A DNA stretch of 51,859 nucleotides from Brachyspira sp. CAG:484 (GCA_000431315.1 HF989688.1:1-51859), one strand, 5' to 3'; shown: positions 16,552 to 25,559, counted from the first letter of the stretch. Made by a program: numbers and translations. The notes: generated from the letters alone by a model not told the origin.

Positions 16552-17184
16552 ATGATTTTAAATACATATATTGCGGGACCTTTTGATGCCAACAATTATT
16601 TGTTAATGGACAAAAACACAAAAGAAGCTGTTCTCATTGACTGTTCCGAATATAAACAGGAAATTATTGAGGATATTTATAAACTGGGAGCTAAGGTTAA
16701 ATATATCCTTTTAACCCATGGACATTTTGACCATATTTTAGGGGTTAATAAAATGACAGAAGCTTTAGGTGTAGATGCTTACATAAACAAAGAGGACGTA
16801 ATCCTTGCTGAAAATATTAACATGATGCCGAAATTATTAAACTTGCCAATGGCAGAGGTTCCTATCATTAACGGTAGAATTGAGGACTGGCAGGAATTTC
16901 AATTGGGTGAACATAAAATAAAGGCAATTCCTACACCGGGACATACCGAAGGCGGAATGAGCTTTTTAGTTGATAACGAATTTCTATTTTCCGGAGATAC
17001 CTTATTCTGCCAGAGTTTCGGACGTACGGATTTATTCGGCGGAAATATCAAAAAACTTGTAAACAGTATCAAAAATGTACTTTTTGAACTTGATGACAAT
17101 ATAATTGTTTACCCTGGACATGGACAGTCCACAACAATAAAATTTGAAAAAACTTACAACGAAATTTTAAACTATAACGAATAA
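16552..17184 (+). CDS. Metallo-beta-lactamase fold hydrolase (glyoxalase II-like)
   Basis: A cytosolic 210-residue hydrolase with the MBL fold. The metal ligands are visible: THGHFDH at 55-61 (His56, His58, Asp60, His61), PTPGHTEGGMSFL, SGDTLFCQSFGRTDLFGG, and YPGHGQST near the C terminus. This is the pattern of hydroxyacylglutathione hydrolase-like (YcbL-type) proteins, which hydrolyse thioesters. The short C-terminal part argues against a full GloB. It lies between kdsA (2 nt) and pheS (12 nt) in one operon with no obvious pathway link. Confidence 0.88.
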   Translation: MILNTYIAGPFDANNYLLMDKNTKEAVLIDCSEYKQEIIEDIYKLGAKVKYILLTHGHFDHILGVNKMTEALGVDAYINKEDVILAENINMMPKLLNLPMAEVPIINGRIEDWQEFQLGEHKIKAIPTPGHTEGGMSFLVDNEFLFSGDTLFCQSFGRTDLFGGNIKKLVNSIKNVLFELDDNIIVYPGHGQSTTIKFEKTYNEILNYNE

Positions 17185-17196
17185 AAGAGGATTAAA

Positions 17197-18231
17197 ATGA
17201 AAGAACAACTGGAACAAATTTATGCCAATGCCGTTGCAGATTTATCAAAAGCAGCATCTATCAGTGATTTAGATGAAATAAGAGGGAAATATCTCAGCAG
17301 AAAAGGGGAATTTAACGAAATAAAAAAGAACCTTAAAAATTTGTCGGATGAAGATAAAAGAATTGTCGGCTCTCTTGCAAATGAGATAACCCAAAAGCTT
17401 GAAGCTTCTCTAAAAGAAAAACATGATGAGTTTTACAAACAAGAACTTGATGCAAAACTTTTAAAAGAAAGAATTGATATTACTCTACCCGGAAAATTTA
17501 TTCCGCGCGGAAAAGTTCACCCTATAACCTCAACTACAAATGAGATTGTTTCAAGCTTACAAAGCCTTGGCTTTTCTGTTGTTCCGGATATACAATCCCC
17601 GGAAGTTGAAACTGACTATTACAACTTTGATGCGCTGAATGTACCCAAAGATCACCCGGCGCGAGATGTTCAGGATACTTTCTATACAACAATAGCCAAA
17701 AATATAGTTTTAAGAAGCCAGACATCCGGTGCTCAGATTCATGCAATGGAAGGTCAGAAACCGCCAATCAGGGTGATTGCACCTGGCAGAGTTTACAGAA
17801 ATGAAAACATAAATGCCCGTAAAAATAATTTCTTCCACCAGATTGAAGGTCTTTATGTAGATAAAGATATTACATTTGGCGACTTAAAAGGTGTTTTAAA
17901 TGAATTTATCAGAATCTATTTTGGAGCAAGCCGTCCTACACGATTCAGAAGCAGCTTCTTTCCGTTCACAGAGCCTTCTGCAGAAGTCGATGTTCAATGT
18001 ATTATGTGCGAAGGTAAAGGCTGCAGAACCTGCTCCGGTACAGGATGGCTTGAAGTATTAGGATGCGGAATGGTTGATCCTAATGTTTTAATAAATGTCG
18101 GAATTGATCCGGAAGTTTATACCGGATTTGCGTTTGGTATGGGAGTCGAAAGACTTGCAATGCTCAAATACGCAATTGATGACATAAGATTATTCTTTAA
18201 TAATGATGTAAGATTCTTAAAACAATTCTAA
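17197..18231 (+). CDS. pheS: Phenylalanine--tRNA ligase alpha subunit
   Basis: PheS is the catalytic subunit of the heterotetrameric enzyme that charges tRNA-Phe. The 344 residues comprise an N-terminal coiled coil (about 1-85), then the class II core with HPI near residue 110, RTHTSG-like RSQTSGAQIHAME, RVYRNENINA (motif 2), FRSSFFPFTEPSAEVDV, the Cys-rich CIMCEGKGCRTCSGTGW, and motif 3 GFAFGMGVERLAMLKY. All expected parts are present. pheT is not adjacent, so the beta subunit must be encoded elsewhere. An RBS (AAAGAGG) precedes the ATG, and a strong terminator follows the stop. Confidence 0.96.
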   Translation: MKEQLEQIYANAVADLSKAASISDLDEIRGKYLSRKGEFNEIKKNLKNLSDEDKRIVGSLANEITQKLEASLKEKHDEFYKQELDAKLLKERIDITLPGKFIPRGKVHPITSTTNEIVSSLQSLGFSVVPDIQSPEVETDYYNFDALNVPKDHPARDVQDTFYTTIAKNIVLRSQTSGAQIHAMEGQKPPIRVIAPGRVYRNENINARKNNFFHQIEGLYVDKDITFGDLKGVLNEFIRIYFGASRPTRFRSSFFPFTEPSAEVDVQCIMCEGKGCRTCSGTGWLEVLGCGMVDPNVLINVGIDPEVYTGFAFGMGVERLAMLKYAIDDIRLFFNNDVRFLKQF

Positions 18232-18258
18232 AAAAAGCGGTCAAAATGACCGCTTTTT
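18231..18258. terminator. Bidirectional terminator between pheS and the prepilin gene
   Basis: An inverted repeat AAAAAGCGGTCA-AAA-TGACCGCTTTTT flanked by A and T runs ends both converging transcripts. The prepilin stop codon (18258-18260) touches the distal arm. Confidence 0.9.
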
Positions 18259-19025
18259 TAATGTACTTTGTACGGGTAATCTTTAGGAATTGTCCAATTA
18301 TTAGCACGAATCAACGCAGTACAAAAATGAAGATTAGAACCTGAATAACATCCGTCTTTTAATGTTTCTTCCCTGCCATCCCAGGTATACATCCATGGTT
18401 CAAACCCTTTTTTATAATGATATTTAAAGGAAAGTTGACCATTAGGTACAAATTGGAAAGAAAAACCACAGATTCCGATTACCTCCTTTTGGTTTATAGA
18501 CGTAAGCGTTTTCTCACATTTGCTCGGATTCGGATAATAGACCCAATCTCTTGTTGTACCGTTATTCATTTGCTTTAAGGCTCCACCGTCTGCAAAATAA
18601 ACAATTAAAGTACCACTACTATTAAGTATTTCCTGCCTTACAATTTTTAAATGCTTACCCAGATACTTATTAAACCACTTTTCAGCTTCCGATGAACCCG
18701 GAACAGGTTTCCCTTCTTCATATTGAGCACCTTCCAGGTCCTCCCACCAGTATTGCATATCACCATATTTAACCTCTGCCATTCTGACAGCCTGGTTCAT
18801 AGTTGTATAAAATTTCTTTAACTTAGCTTCAACTACCTGATTTCTATGTTTCTGTATAACTGTTGGAAGCGTCATTGCCGCAACAATACCAATTATGCCG
18901 AGTGTTATTAAAACCTCAGACATAGTAAAGGCAAAATATTTGTCTATAACCCCAAAAGAGCTATCAGGAGAGCTTAAATTAGTTGCCCCCCCCCCGAAAC
19001 GGTTACTATTATTAGATTTCAGCAT
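18258..19025 (-). CDS. Type IV prepilin / type II secretion pseudopilin with G10 tract in the leader
   Basis: The product is a 255-residue pilin-like protein. The prepilin signature begins at Ala32-Phe33: cleavage by prepilin peptidase would fall before Phe33, giving FTMSEVLITLGIIGIVAAM with Glu at +5 (Glu37). The mature protein has the N-terminal hydrophobic helix, then a globular domain with six to seven Cys. The leader is unusually long (32 aa), and codons 11-13 plus the next base are ten consecutive G. A G9 allele stops four codons past the tract, and a G11 allele stops three past it, so length change would switch the protein off. It is a single gene ending in a shared terminator. Pilin versus pseudopilin cannot be decided. 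Confidence 0.88.
   Translation of the reverse strand: MLKSNNSNRFGGGATNLSSPDSSFGVIDKYFAFTMSEVLITLGIIGIVAAMTLPTVIQKHRNQVVEAKLKKFYTTMNQAVRMAEVKYGDMQYWWEDLEGAQYEEGKPVPGSSEAEKWFNKYLGKHLKIVRQEILNSSGTLIVYFADGGALKQMNNGTTRDWVYYPNPSKCEKTLTSINQKEVIGICGFSFQFVPNGQLSFKYHYKKGFEPWMYTWDGREETLKDGCYSGSNLHFCTALIRANNWTIPKDYPYKVH
18986..18995 (-). repeat. G10 homopolymer (C10 on plus strand) in the prepilin leader
   Basis: Ten C on the plus strand read as TTC-GGG-GGG-GGG-GCA in the gene (Phe10, Gly11-13, Ala14). Loss or gain of one base leads at once to TAA in either direction. The flanking TTC is the same as at the window-edge gene. Confidence 0.95.
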
Positions 19026-19096
19026 ACATTTCTCTCCTTTTTATGATACTTTACATATTTATTATAAATAATATTTTGATAAAATTCAATCGTTAA

Positions 19097-20161
19097 TTAT
19101 TTCACAACCTTATGCAGCCCGTGCGGTTTGTCAACATTCCTATGAAGACACTGAGCTATCTCCAATGCCAAAAGCTGAATAATTACCACAATACAAAAAG
19201 ATTTCACAATATCGCTTTCACAGTTTATGTTTATATTAAACTTTGTTTTTATCTTTTCGTTGGAACATCCGATAACGCAAAGCGGCGGGTTATAGTCTTC
19301 TTCAATTTTATTAAGGTTTTTTATTGCTGTGTAGCTCAAGTCATTCACTGAAATATGGATCATTGCAGGTTTGTTATTTAAAATTGCAACGTGACCATGC
19401 ATAAATTCGCCAAGAATACTTGAATAAACATTTATATAAGAGGTTTCTTTTATTTTCAGAGAAGCTTCTTTTGCTATTGCATAAGAAATTCCGTCAGCAG
19501 TTATAACAATATTTTTAAACTTTGCAAGGAATTTTGCCATATCTTTAATTTGATGATGAAGCTTGTATGTATCATCTACAGATTCAGAAAGCTGGTTTAA
19601 CTGAGCCAAATAGCCTGAAATATCAATCCCTTTATGTGCTGCATATTTTAAAACAAGCAAAGTACAGCATAGCATCTGGGTAGTCAGAGATTTTGTTGCG
19701 GCAATGCTTTTTTCTTCGCCTGCACAGCAGTCAATCTTAAAATCAGAAGCCTGCCAGATTGTAGAATCCTTTTTATTAGTAATACACAGGGTTCTCATTC
19801 CAAATTCTTTAGCTTTTCTTAAAGCAGAATTTGTATCAGATGTTTCACCGGATTGCGTTATAAATACGTACAAAATATCATTTTCATGCGGAACAGCTGA
19901 TTTTAACAAAAATTCGCTTGAATAAATTGCACGAGCCTCCATGCCGGCAACATTTCCAAATAAATCAGCAGCATATCTCGCACAATGATAAGATGAACCG
20001 CTTGCAACAATAACAATTTTAGATATATCTGTAGGAATATCAAACAAAATATAATTGTTATCATTTACATGAGTTCTAAGCAAATTTTCAAGAACAGCAG
20101 CCTGTTCAAAAATTTCCTGCTCCATACTCGATTTTTTATTTTCTTTAAAAAACATAAACAC
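19097..20161 (-). CDS. GlmS-like double SIS-domain sugar isomerase/deaminase without glutaminase domain
   Basis: The 354 residues contain two SIS (sugar isomerase) domains. The first has VASGSSYHCARYAADLFG and FITQSGETSDTNSALRKAKE. The second has ADGISYAIAKEASLKIKET and GEFMHGHVAILN. The ending DKPHGLHKVVK matches the GlmS C-terminal loop (D-x-P-x-x-L-x-K-x-V). The N-terminal glutamine amidotransferase domain of GlmS is absent, so it cannot use glutamine. It may be an AgaS/FrlB/NagB-II-type deaminase or isomerase of amino-sugar phosphates. It is cytosolic and lies 71 nt upstream of the prepilin gene on the same strand. Substrate unknown. Confidence 0.8.
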   Translation of the reverse strand: MFMFFKENKKSSMEQEIFEQAAVLENLLRTHVNDNNYILFDIPTDISKIVIVASGSSYHCARYAADLFGNVAGMEARAIYSSEFLLKSAVPHENDILYVFITQSGETSDTNSALRKAKEFGMRTLCITNKKDSTIWQASDFKIDCCAGEEKSIAATKSLTTQMLCCTLLVLKYAAHKGIDISGYLAQLNQLSESVDDTYKLHHQIKDMAKFLAKFKNIVITADGISYAIAKEASLKIKETSYINVYSSILGEFMHGHVAILNNKPAMIHISVNDLSYTAIKNLNKIEEDYNPPLCVIGCSNEKIKTKFNININCESDIVKSFCIVVIIQLLALEIAQCLHRNVDKPHGLHKVVK

Positions 20162-20255
20162 CCTTAAATAATTTCCGGTATTACTTTCTAATATTCTGCC
20201 ATCAGCATCTGCACAGTGCTAAGATCTATATACCTCAAGGGCAGGCTTATAAAGC

Positions 20256-21698
20256 CTACCCTAAGATTTCTTTCATAAGATCGTTAACAGCTTTAGGATT
20301 AGCCCTGCCCTTTGTTTCCTTCATAACCTGACCAACAAAGAAGCCAAGGAGCTGAACTTTACCGTTTTTATATTTTTCTACCTGTTCAGGGTTGGCATCA
20401 GCAACCTTCTGACAGATTTCTTTAATTGCACCTTCATCTGAAATCTGGCTTAAACCGCGTTTTTCAACAATTTCAGAAGCCTTTGTGCCGTCTTTCATCA
20501 TATCTATAATAATCTGCTTACCGATATTATTTGAAATTGTATTTTTTTCAATCAAAGCAATCAACTCGACAAGATTTTCCGGAGTAAGTTTGGTTTCTGA
20601 AATATCCAGTTTTTCATTTTTCAGATAAGCAGCAATTTCGCCCATCATAAAGTTAACTGCAATTTTCGGATTAGCACCGAGTTCAAGAACTTTATCAAAG
20701 AACAAAGCTAGACTCATCTGTTCAACAATTACACCTGCATCATATTCACTCAAGCCTAAGCTCATATATCTCTGACGTTTTGCCTCAGGTAATTCAGGCA
20801 TTTTGGAACGAATTTCTTCAACCCATTCTCTTGAAATTTCAAGAGGCATTAAATCAGGTTCAGGGAAGTATCTGTAATCATGAGCATCTTCTTTACCTCT
20901 CATTGAGCGGGTTTCTCTTGCATTATCATCCCATAGTCTTGTTTCCTGAACAACTTTTCCGCCATCTTCGACAATTTCGATTTGTCTGTCTATTTCATAT
21001 TCAATAGCTCTTTGAAGAGCAGAAAAGCTATTTACGTTTTTAATTTCAGCACGTGTGCCAAATTCTTTAGAGCCTTTAGGCATAATTGAAATATTAGCAT
21101 CACATCTCATAGAACCTTCTTCAAGGTTACCATCACAAACGCCGATATATCTTACGATATTTCGCAGCTCTTCCATATAAGCTCTTGCTTCATCAGAACT
21201 TCTCATATCAGGTTCTGATACAATTTCAAGAAGAGGGGTTCCTGCTCTGTTCAGGTCAACAAGGGAATAACTTGACCCGGCAAGACCTGCTGCTCCGGCG
21301 TGGACTAATTTACCGGCATCTTCTTCAAGATGCGCTCTTGTAATACCAATTCTTTTACCTTTAATATCAATATGACCATTTATGCAAATAGGTTCATCAT
21401 ATTGTGAAATTTGATAACCTTTCGGCAGGTCAGGATAGAAATACTGTTTTCTGTCAAATTTGCATCTGGCAGGGATTTCACAGTTCAATGCAAGACCTGT
21501 CAAAATTCCCATATTAACAACTTCTCTGTTTAAAACAGGCAATACGCCAGGCATTCCAAGCGTAATAGGGCTTGTTTCAGAGTTTGGTTCTTTACCAAAT
21601 TCAGTTCCGTCCGGTGCAAATATTTTTGATTTGGTTTTCAATTGAGCATGAACTTCCAAACCGATAACAACTTCGTATTTATCTCTTAAACTTTCCAT
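20256..21698 (-). CDS. gatB: Asp-tRNA(Asn)/Glu-tRNA(Gln) amidotransferase subunit B
   Basis: GatB activates misacylated Glu-tRNA(Gln) or Asp-tRNA(Asn) for transamidation within GatCAB. The 480 residues match the family. Motifs include YEVVIGLEVHAQLKTKSK, the core PGVLPVLN, FDRKQYFYPDLPKGYQISQYD, DLNRAGTPLLEIVSEPD, GSMRCDANIS, and DYRYFPEPDL. The C-terminal GatB/YqeY tail domain (about 330-480) ends with GRANPKAVNDLMKEIL. It is followed at the stop by an imperfect ten-pair hairpin without a T tract. On the minus strand it comes last in a five-gene run, after the SPOR gene by 54 nt. Confidence 0.96.
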   Translation of the reverse strand: MESLRDKYEVVIGLEVHAQLKTKSKIFAPDGTEFGKEPNSETSPITLGMPGVLPVLNREVVNMGILTGLALNCEIPARCKFDRKQYFYPDLPKGYQISQYDEPICINGHIDIKGKRIGITRAHLEEDAGKLVHAGAAGLAGSSYSLVDLNRAGTPLLEIVSEPDMRSSDEARAYMEELRNIVRYIGVCDGNLEEGSMRCDANISIMPKGSKEFGTRAEIKNVNSFSALQRAIEYEIDRQIEIVEDGGKVVQETRLWDDNARETRSMRGKEDAHDYRYFPEPDLMPLEISREWVEEIRSKMPELPEAKRQRYMSLGLSEYDAGVIVEQMSLALFFDKVLELGANPKIAVNFMMGEIAAYLKNEKLDISETKLTPENLVELIALIEKNTISNNIGKQIIIDMMKDGTKASEIVEKRGLSQISDEGAIKEICQKVADANPEQVEKYKNGKVQLLGFFVGQVMKETKGRANPKAVNDLMKEILG

Positions 21699-21752
21699 AG
21701 CTTCTCCTTATTGTATCTAAAGCTTAGCACAAACGGAAACTGCACGCAAATG

Positions 21753-22466
21753 CTATTTCTGTTCAATGATTACTCTGGCAGGGTAATTTTTAATAAGCAG
21801 CTCGTTAGCTACATTCATAGCTTTTTCCTTGGAATTATATGAACCCACCTGCAATGTATATCCGCTGCCCATTTTTCTGATAAAAGGCGCCATGCCAAGA
21901 CCTGCATCCTGCAGAATACTTCTTGCAACTTCAGCCTGTTCCGCTGTTGTATAGAAACCAACAACAACTCTTGCATTAATTGCAGGTGTTGGAGCTGCCT
22001 GCGGTGCAGGTGCTGCTGTAGTTTGCGCAGTTTCTTCCTTAGAAACATCTGCTTGCGGTGCAGGAGCGTCACTCTTATGTTCCAGATTTATAGGCTCTTC
22101 TTCCTGAGGAGCTACAGCCTCTTCCGGTTGTGTATCCTTTGTCTTAGGAATAACAACTTTGCCATCATCTTCAACAGCTAAATCTTCGCCGCCAATAGCA
22201 TCATAGTTATCTTCCATCTGAATTTCTTTCAATCTGTGGTCAACTCCGCCTCTTATACCGGAATCTTCTTCCAGTGCAACCTCTTCATCACCAAGACTTA
22301 TATCGACATCAGGTGACATTAACTTTGCAAATCCCAAAAATACAAGAAGCAATGTAAAAAATACTGAAACAAATAAAATCAGACTTTGTTTAGGATTTCT
22401 GTTAACAAGCTTTTTATAGTCGCGGTAACTTATATGCGCGCTCTGCTTTGGCTCATCATCTATCAT
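21753..22466 (-). CDS. SPOR-domain membrane protein
   Basis: A bitopic inner-membrane protein of 237 aa. A short cytoplasmic N terminus is followed by one TM helix at about 28-48 (SLILFVSVFFTLLLVFLGFAKL). Then comes a long acidic, Ala/Pro/Gln-rich linker (about 60-160), and a C-terminal SPOR domain (about 162-237: ARVVVGFYTTAEQAEVARS, then GSGYTLQVGSYNSKEKAMNVA). SPOR domains bind glycan strands lacking stem peptides at division septa, so a cell-division or wall-remodelling role is likely. It starts 3 nt after the DUF366 gene stop. Confidence 0.85.
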   Translation of the reverse strand: MIDDEPKQSAHISYRDYKKLVNRNPKQSLILFVSVFFTLLLVFLGFAKLMSPDVDISLGDEEVALEEDSGIRGGVDHRLKEIQMEDNYDAIGGEDLAVEDDGKVVIPKTKDTQPEEAVAPQEEEPINLEHKSDAPAPQADVSKEETAQTTAAPAPQAAPTPAINARVVVGFYTTAEQAEVARSILQDAGLGMAPFIRKMGSGYTLQVGSYNSKEKAMNVANELLIKNYPARVIIEQK

Positions 22467-22469
22467 ATG

Positions 22470-23024
22470 CTATACTCCTCTAACTTTTGTGCTTGCCAGT
22501 ATTATATCATCAATTTCTTCAGAATATTTCTCGAGAACTTCAGCGGCAAACGCTTCAATGTCGGAAATTCCTAAGTCATTTTTCAAACCGCAAGCTTTTA
22601 CAGGGGCACCATTTGAGTCTATATTAATTCCTGTATGAATAAGAATCGAATTTACAGATTTTGTAGCTATAGAAACAGTAAGCTTTTTATCGTTAACGAA
22701 CAAATCATCACCGTTTCTTCTAACAAAAACTCCGCGTTTTTCAAGCGCTTCCTTAATAATGCAAATCAGAAGTCTTTGTCTGAAAATGCCTTCAACAAGT
22801 CCTATATTAAACTGTTCTGATATGAAACTAAGCATTGATTTGCTATAAATCGGCTCATTGTTGATAACATCTTCTATATCAACCATTTCAGTCAGCTTAA
22901 CTTCGCATTCTCCAATAAATGCAACGGCTGCATCACCTTGAATTTTAAAATTTTTATATATCCAGTGAGGTGAAAGCTGCCAGCCTTCGTATTTAATTTC
23001 CTGTTCTAATAATTTTGTTTTCAT
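22470..23024 (-). CDS. DUF366-family protein
   Basis: A 184-residue protein matching what I recall of DUF366: the N-terminal YEGWQLSPHWIYKNFKIQGDA, then IGECEVKLTEMVDIEDV, and the central RQRLLICIIKEALEKRG. The biochemical role of DUF366 is not established; the fold has been compared with lipoate/biotin ligase-like proteins. It lies 14 nt downstream of queC and 3 nt upstream of the SPOR gene. Its position beside queC suggests, but does not prove, a link to 7-deazaguanine metabolism. Confidence 0.65.
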   Translation of the reverse strand: MKTKLLEQEIKYEGWQLSPHWIYKNFKIQGDAAVAFIGECEVKLTEMVDIEDVINNEPIYSKSMLSFISEQFNIGLVEGIFRQRLLICIIKEALEKRGVFVRRNGDDLFVNDKKLTVSIATKSVNSILIHTGINIDSNGAPVKACGLKNDLGISDIEAFAAEVLEKYSEEIDDIILASTKVRGV

Positions 23025-23038
23025 GCTTTTACTATATA

Positions 23039-23704
23039 TTAAAAAAGAAGTTTTATAAAGCGGGTATCACCATTGTGAATAAGAGCTTTCTTCAATCTTG
23101 TGCATGATTCACATTCTCCGCAGTGTTTTTCTCCGCCCTTATAACAGCTTTTGACATATTCCAGAGGAATGCCATGCTCTAAAGCCAACCTAACTATATC
23201 ATTTTTGTCGGAATTTATCAAGGGCGCCAATACTTTAGGATGAGTTTGAGTTGAATATTCAAATTCGCTGTTAACCCTCTCAATAAATTCCTGTGTATTA
23301 TCGGGAAAAGTTTCACCCTCTTCTTTATTAGCGCCGATTAAAATATGCGTAAACCCTTCTGCATCTGCATAGCTGCCAGCAATATTCAAAAATAATCCGT
23401 TACGGTTCGGCACCCATACAAGCTTTGCCGATTGTTCCGGATTATCAAGCAATTCTCCTGCCGGAACATCTTTATCTGAAACAAGCGACGTGGTAGTAAT
23501 ATTTTTTAACCATTCAAGAGTTATAACCTCATGCTTCAACCCGTAATATTTTGAAATTCTTGCAGATGCCTCTATTTCATCCTGCGCAGACTTCTGTCCG
23601 TAGTCAAAAGTAAGCGCTAATTTAACATTATATTCTTTTTGCGCCAATCCAAGACTTACCAGAGAATCCAAACCGCCTGATAAAAGTATAACAGATTTAT
23701 TCAT
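23039..23704 (-). CDS. queC: 7-cyano-7-deazaguanine (preQ0) synthase
   Basis: QueC converts 7-carboxy-7-deazaguanine to preQ0 with ATP and ammonia, a step in queuosine biosynthesis. The start is set at ATG 23704 (MNKSVILLSGGLDS), five bases after GAGGA; upstream in-frame codons would intrude far into the previous gene. The product is about 221 aa, the usual length. The PP-loop SGGLDS is at the N terminus. FDYGQKSAQDEI, WVPNRNGLFLNIAGSYAD and IGANKEEG follow, and the C-terminal zinc site is CYKGGEKHCGECESC. It overlaps the end of the HEAT-repeat gene by 8 nt. Confidence 0.93.
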   Translation of the reverse strand: MNKSVILLSGGLDSLVSLGLAQKEYNVKLALTFDYGQKSAQDEIEASARISKYYGLKHEVITLEWLKNITTTSLVSDKDVPAGELLDNPEQSAKLVWVPNRNGLFLNIAGSYADAEGFTHILIGANKEEGETFPDNTQEFIERVNSEFEYSTQTHPKVLAPLINSDKNDIVRLALEHGIPLEYVKSCYKGGEKHCGECESCTRLKKALIHNGDTRFIKLLF

Positions 23705-24692
23705 CATATTCCTCGCGAACCCGTCTTGCAGTTTCTTCCTCTTCATCTGTTTCATATTCTTCAAGCATTGAAACAGCCTCAACTTTTAAAAAGTCATTAT
23801 ACCCCTCGCCGCTGATGACCTCGTCAAGAATACGCCTTCCAACCATATTATAAAGAGCAATCAGGGCATTTTTCTTAACTTCGTCATCGGCGTCCGCAAG
23901 ACAGCCTTTTATAACATCATAAGCATCAGGGTTTCCGCTGTCCATGAGTGCCTCTATTGCATTAATCCTGATTTGGGATGACTCATCCATCAAAGAACTT
24001 TTTAAAGCATTAAAAACTCTGTCATTATGGTCAAATCTTAATTTACCGAGAGCTTCTATAACGCGTTCCTTTAAAAAAGTAAACTTATCCATAATGCCCT
24101 GTTTTGTTTCAAGAATACTGACAAGCGGATCCAGAGCCCTCATATCGCCAATCATACCAAGAGCTGAGGCTGCGGATTCCCTTAAATAAACAGAACGTTC
24201 CTCTTCATCTTTCATAACCTCAATTAAAGGAGCGACCGCATATCTGTCACCTATTCTTCCCAAAGCATCTGCACACGCAAAGCGTACTTTATAATTTTCG
24301 TCTTTATTATTCAAACAGTATAAAAGCGGAGTAACAGCTGAGGTATCTTTCAAATTTGCGATTGCCTTAGCACACATTACTCTGACATTAACAAATTTTT
24401 CCTTATCAAGATTATCATCATCATTCTTCCACAAAAGAATATCCAGAAGAGGACTAAGTGAAGAAGCATCTCTGAACCTGTCTTCACAGCGGATAACAGC
24501 CATCAGAACATCAGGAGATTTTGAAACAGAAAGAAAATAATTATAAATCTTTACAAGATTATCCCGTTCATAAACTTCATCAAGCTCGTTTATTCTGCGG
24601 ATAACATCCTCAGGGACAGATTCTTCATTCCCTGTAAATAAATTGCATTTCTTAGCAATAGCTTCCAAATCCAACGTATCTTTATTATCCAC
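23697..24692 (-). CDS. HEAT-repeat (PBS lyase-type) protein
   Basis: A 331-residue alpha-solenoid built of about seven HEAT repeats, for example VTPLLYCLNNKDENYKVRFACADALGRIG (in parts), VAPLIEVMKDEEERSVYLRESAASALG, and VFNALKSSLMDESSQIRINAIEAL. Such repeats with conserved Ala-Leu-Gly and Asp-Arg positions are common in cyanobacterial relatives, where some act as bilin lyases. Here no phycobilisome context exists, and a protein-binding role is more likely. The C-terminal tail is very acidic (YETDEEEETARRVREEYDE). It is the first gene of the queC-DUF366-SPOR-gatB run and overlaps queC by 8 nt. Confidence 0.8.
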   Translation of the reverse strand: MDNKDTLDLEAIAKKCNLFTGNEESVPEDVIRRINELDEVYERDNLVKIYNYFLSVSKSPDVLMAVIRCEDRFRDASSLSPLLDILLWKNDDDNLDKEKFVNVRVMCAKAIANLKDTSAVTPLLYCLNNKDENYKVRFACADALGRIGDRYAVAPLIEVMKDEEERSVYLRESAASALGMIGDMRALDPLVSILETKQGIMDKFTFLKERVIEALGKLRFDHNDRVFNALKSSLMDESSQIRINAIEALMDSGNPDAYDVIKGCLADADDEVKKNALIALYNMVGRRILDEVISGEGYNDFLKVEAVSMLEEYETDEEEETARRVREEYDE

Positions 24693-24754
24693 TTCTTACC
24701 CCTGCTATGACTATACTACAAATGTATTTTTTTAGCAAGCAAATAACGCCGGAG

Positions 24755-25510
24755 CTATTTATTTACGGTTTCATAGACGTGGTGTAATTTAGTTTTTACA
24801 AAACCTGAGTTCTCAAGTTTCTCACCAATTCCCATCTGTTCTTCATCAGTCCCGATTATAACAACGCAATTCTTTTGAAGCTTTGTTATAACATTATTTA
24901 TAAACTCGTCCTGCTGGCTTTTTGTTCCAATATATGGCATTATATTTCTTATCATAAGCACAGTATTTTCAGAAGGAAGTTTGTGCACATCTTTTAAAGC
25001 ATTAGCTTTACTATATCTGATTTTACTATTAAGTTCATAAGTCGGGTGAGCTATCATTGATTCATCTTGAGGGGTTTGCGGGAAAATCTCAAAATATCTG
25101 CCCAGATGATTATATGAATATTCATCAACATTATCAATATCGCTAAAATACATTTTTATATTGCTGGATCTGATTTTATTCAGAATAAATTCGTCATTAT
25201 CCTTAGCATAAATAGGATAGAACTTTCTGGACTTATAATCATATCCTTCCTTCAGTAATATTGCAAGCGACATTGCTTCCGAGCCGTCTGAGCAGCCGTA
25301 GCTGTATACATTTACCTTATCTTTATCCAGATATTTATACATAAGATAATCACCCAGCCCGCGCCAGTCAAGATCTCTCCGGTAAAAACATGTTGTATTA
25401 CTGTTTATTATATCTCCGTTTTCGTTTTCTACATCGCGGATGATACTTTTAAAAGTTGGTGCTTTACGCACTCCGGTATATGAATTTTGCATTAATGGTA
25501 ATATTCTCAT
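24755..25510 (-). CDS. CheR-like SAM-dependent methyltransferase, orphan
   Basis: A 251-residue protein with the core of a CheR-type methyltransferase. It has NTTCFYRRDLDWRGLGDYL (compare CheR N-x-T-x-F-F-R), then YGCSDGSEAMSLAILL, the SAM-binding loop equivalent to CheR G-C-S-x-G-E-E-x-Y-S-L. A second acidic loop (YAKDNDEFILNKIR) and RNIMPYIG follow. CheR proper methylates chemoreceptor glutamates, but no chemotaxis genes are near, and the N-terminal CheR domain is missing. The N terminus (TGVRKAPTFKSIIRD) carries an F-K-S resembling the F-x-G motif seen in other proteins here. It is divergent from purS; 49 bp separate the starts. Confidence 0.68.
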   Translation of the reverse strand: MRILPLMQNSYTGVRKAPTFKSIIRDVENENGDIINSNTTCFYRRDLDWRGLGDYLMYKYLDKDKVNVYSYGCSDGSEAMSLAILLKEGYDYKSRKFYPIYAKDNDEFILNKIRSSNIKMYFSDIDNVDEYSYNHLGRYFEIFPQTPQDESMIAHPTYELNSKIRYSKANALKDVHKLPSENTVLMIRNIMPYIGTKSQQDEFINNVITKLQKNCVVIIGTDEEQMGIGEKLENSGFVKTKLHHVYETVNK

Positions 25511-25559
25511 ATTATTCTAATAGCACTGAATATTTTTTTTTGCTATTATGTAAAGCATT

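Noticed and set aside
20239..20261. Ten-pair hairpin GGGCAGGCTT/AAGCCTACCC at the gatB stop as a terminator
   Set aside because: There is one mismatch and no T tract on the gatB strand, so it was not listed as a terminator.
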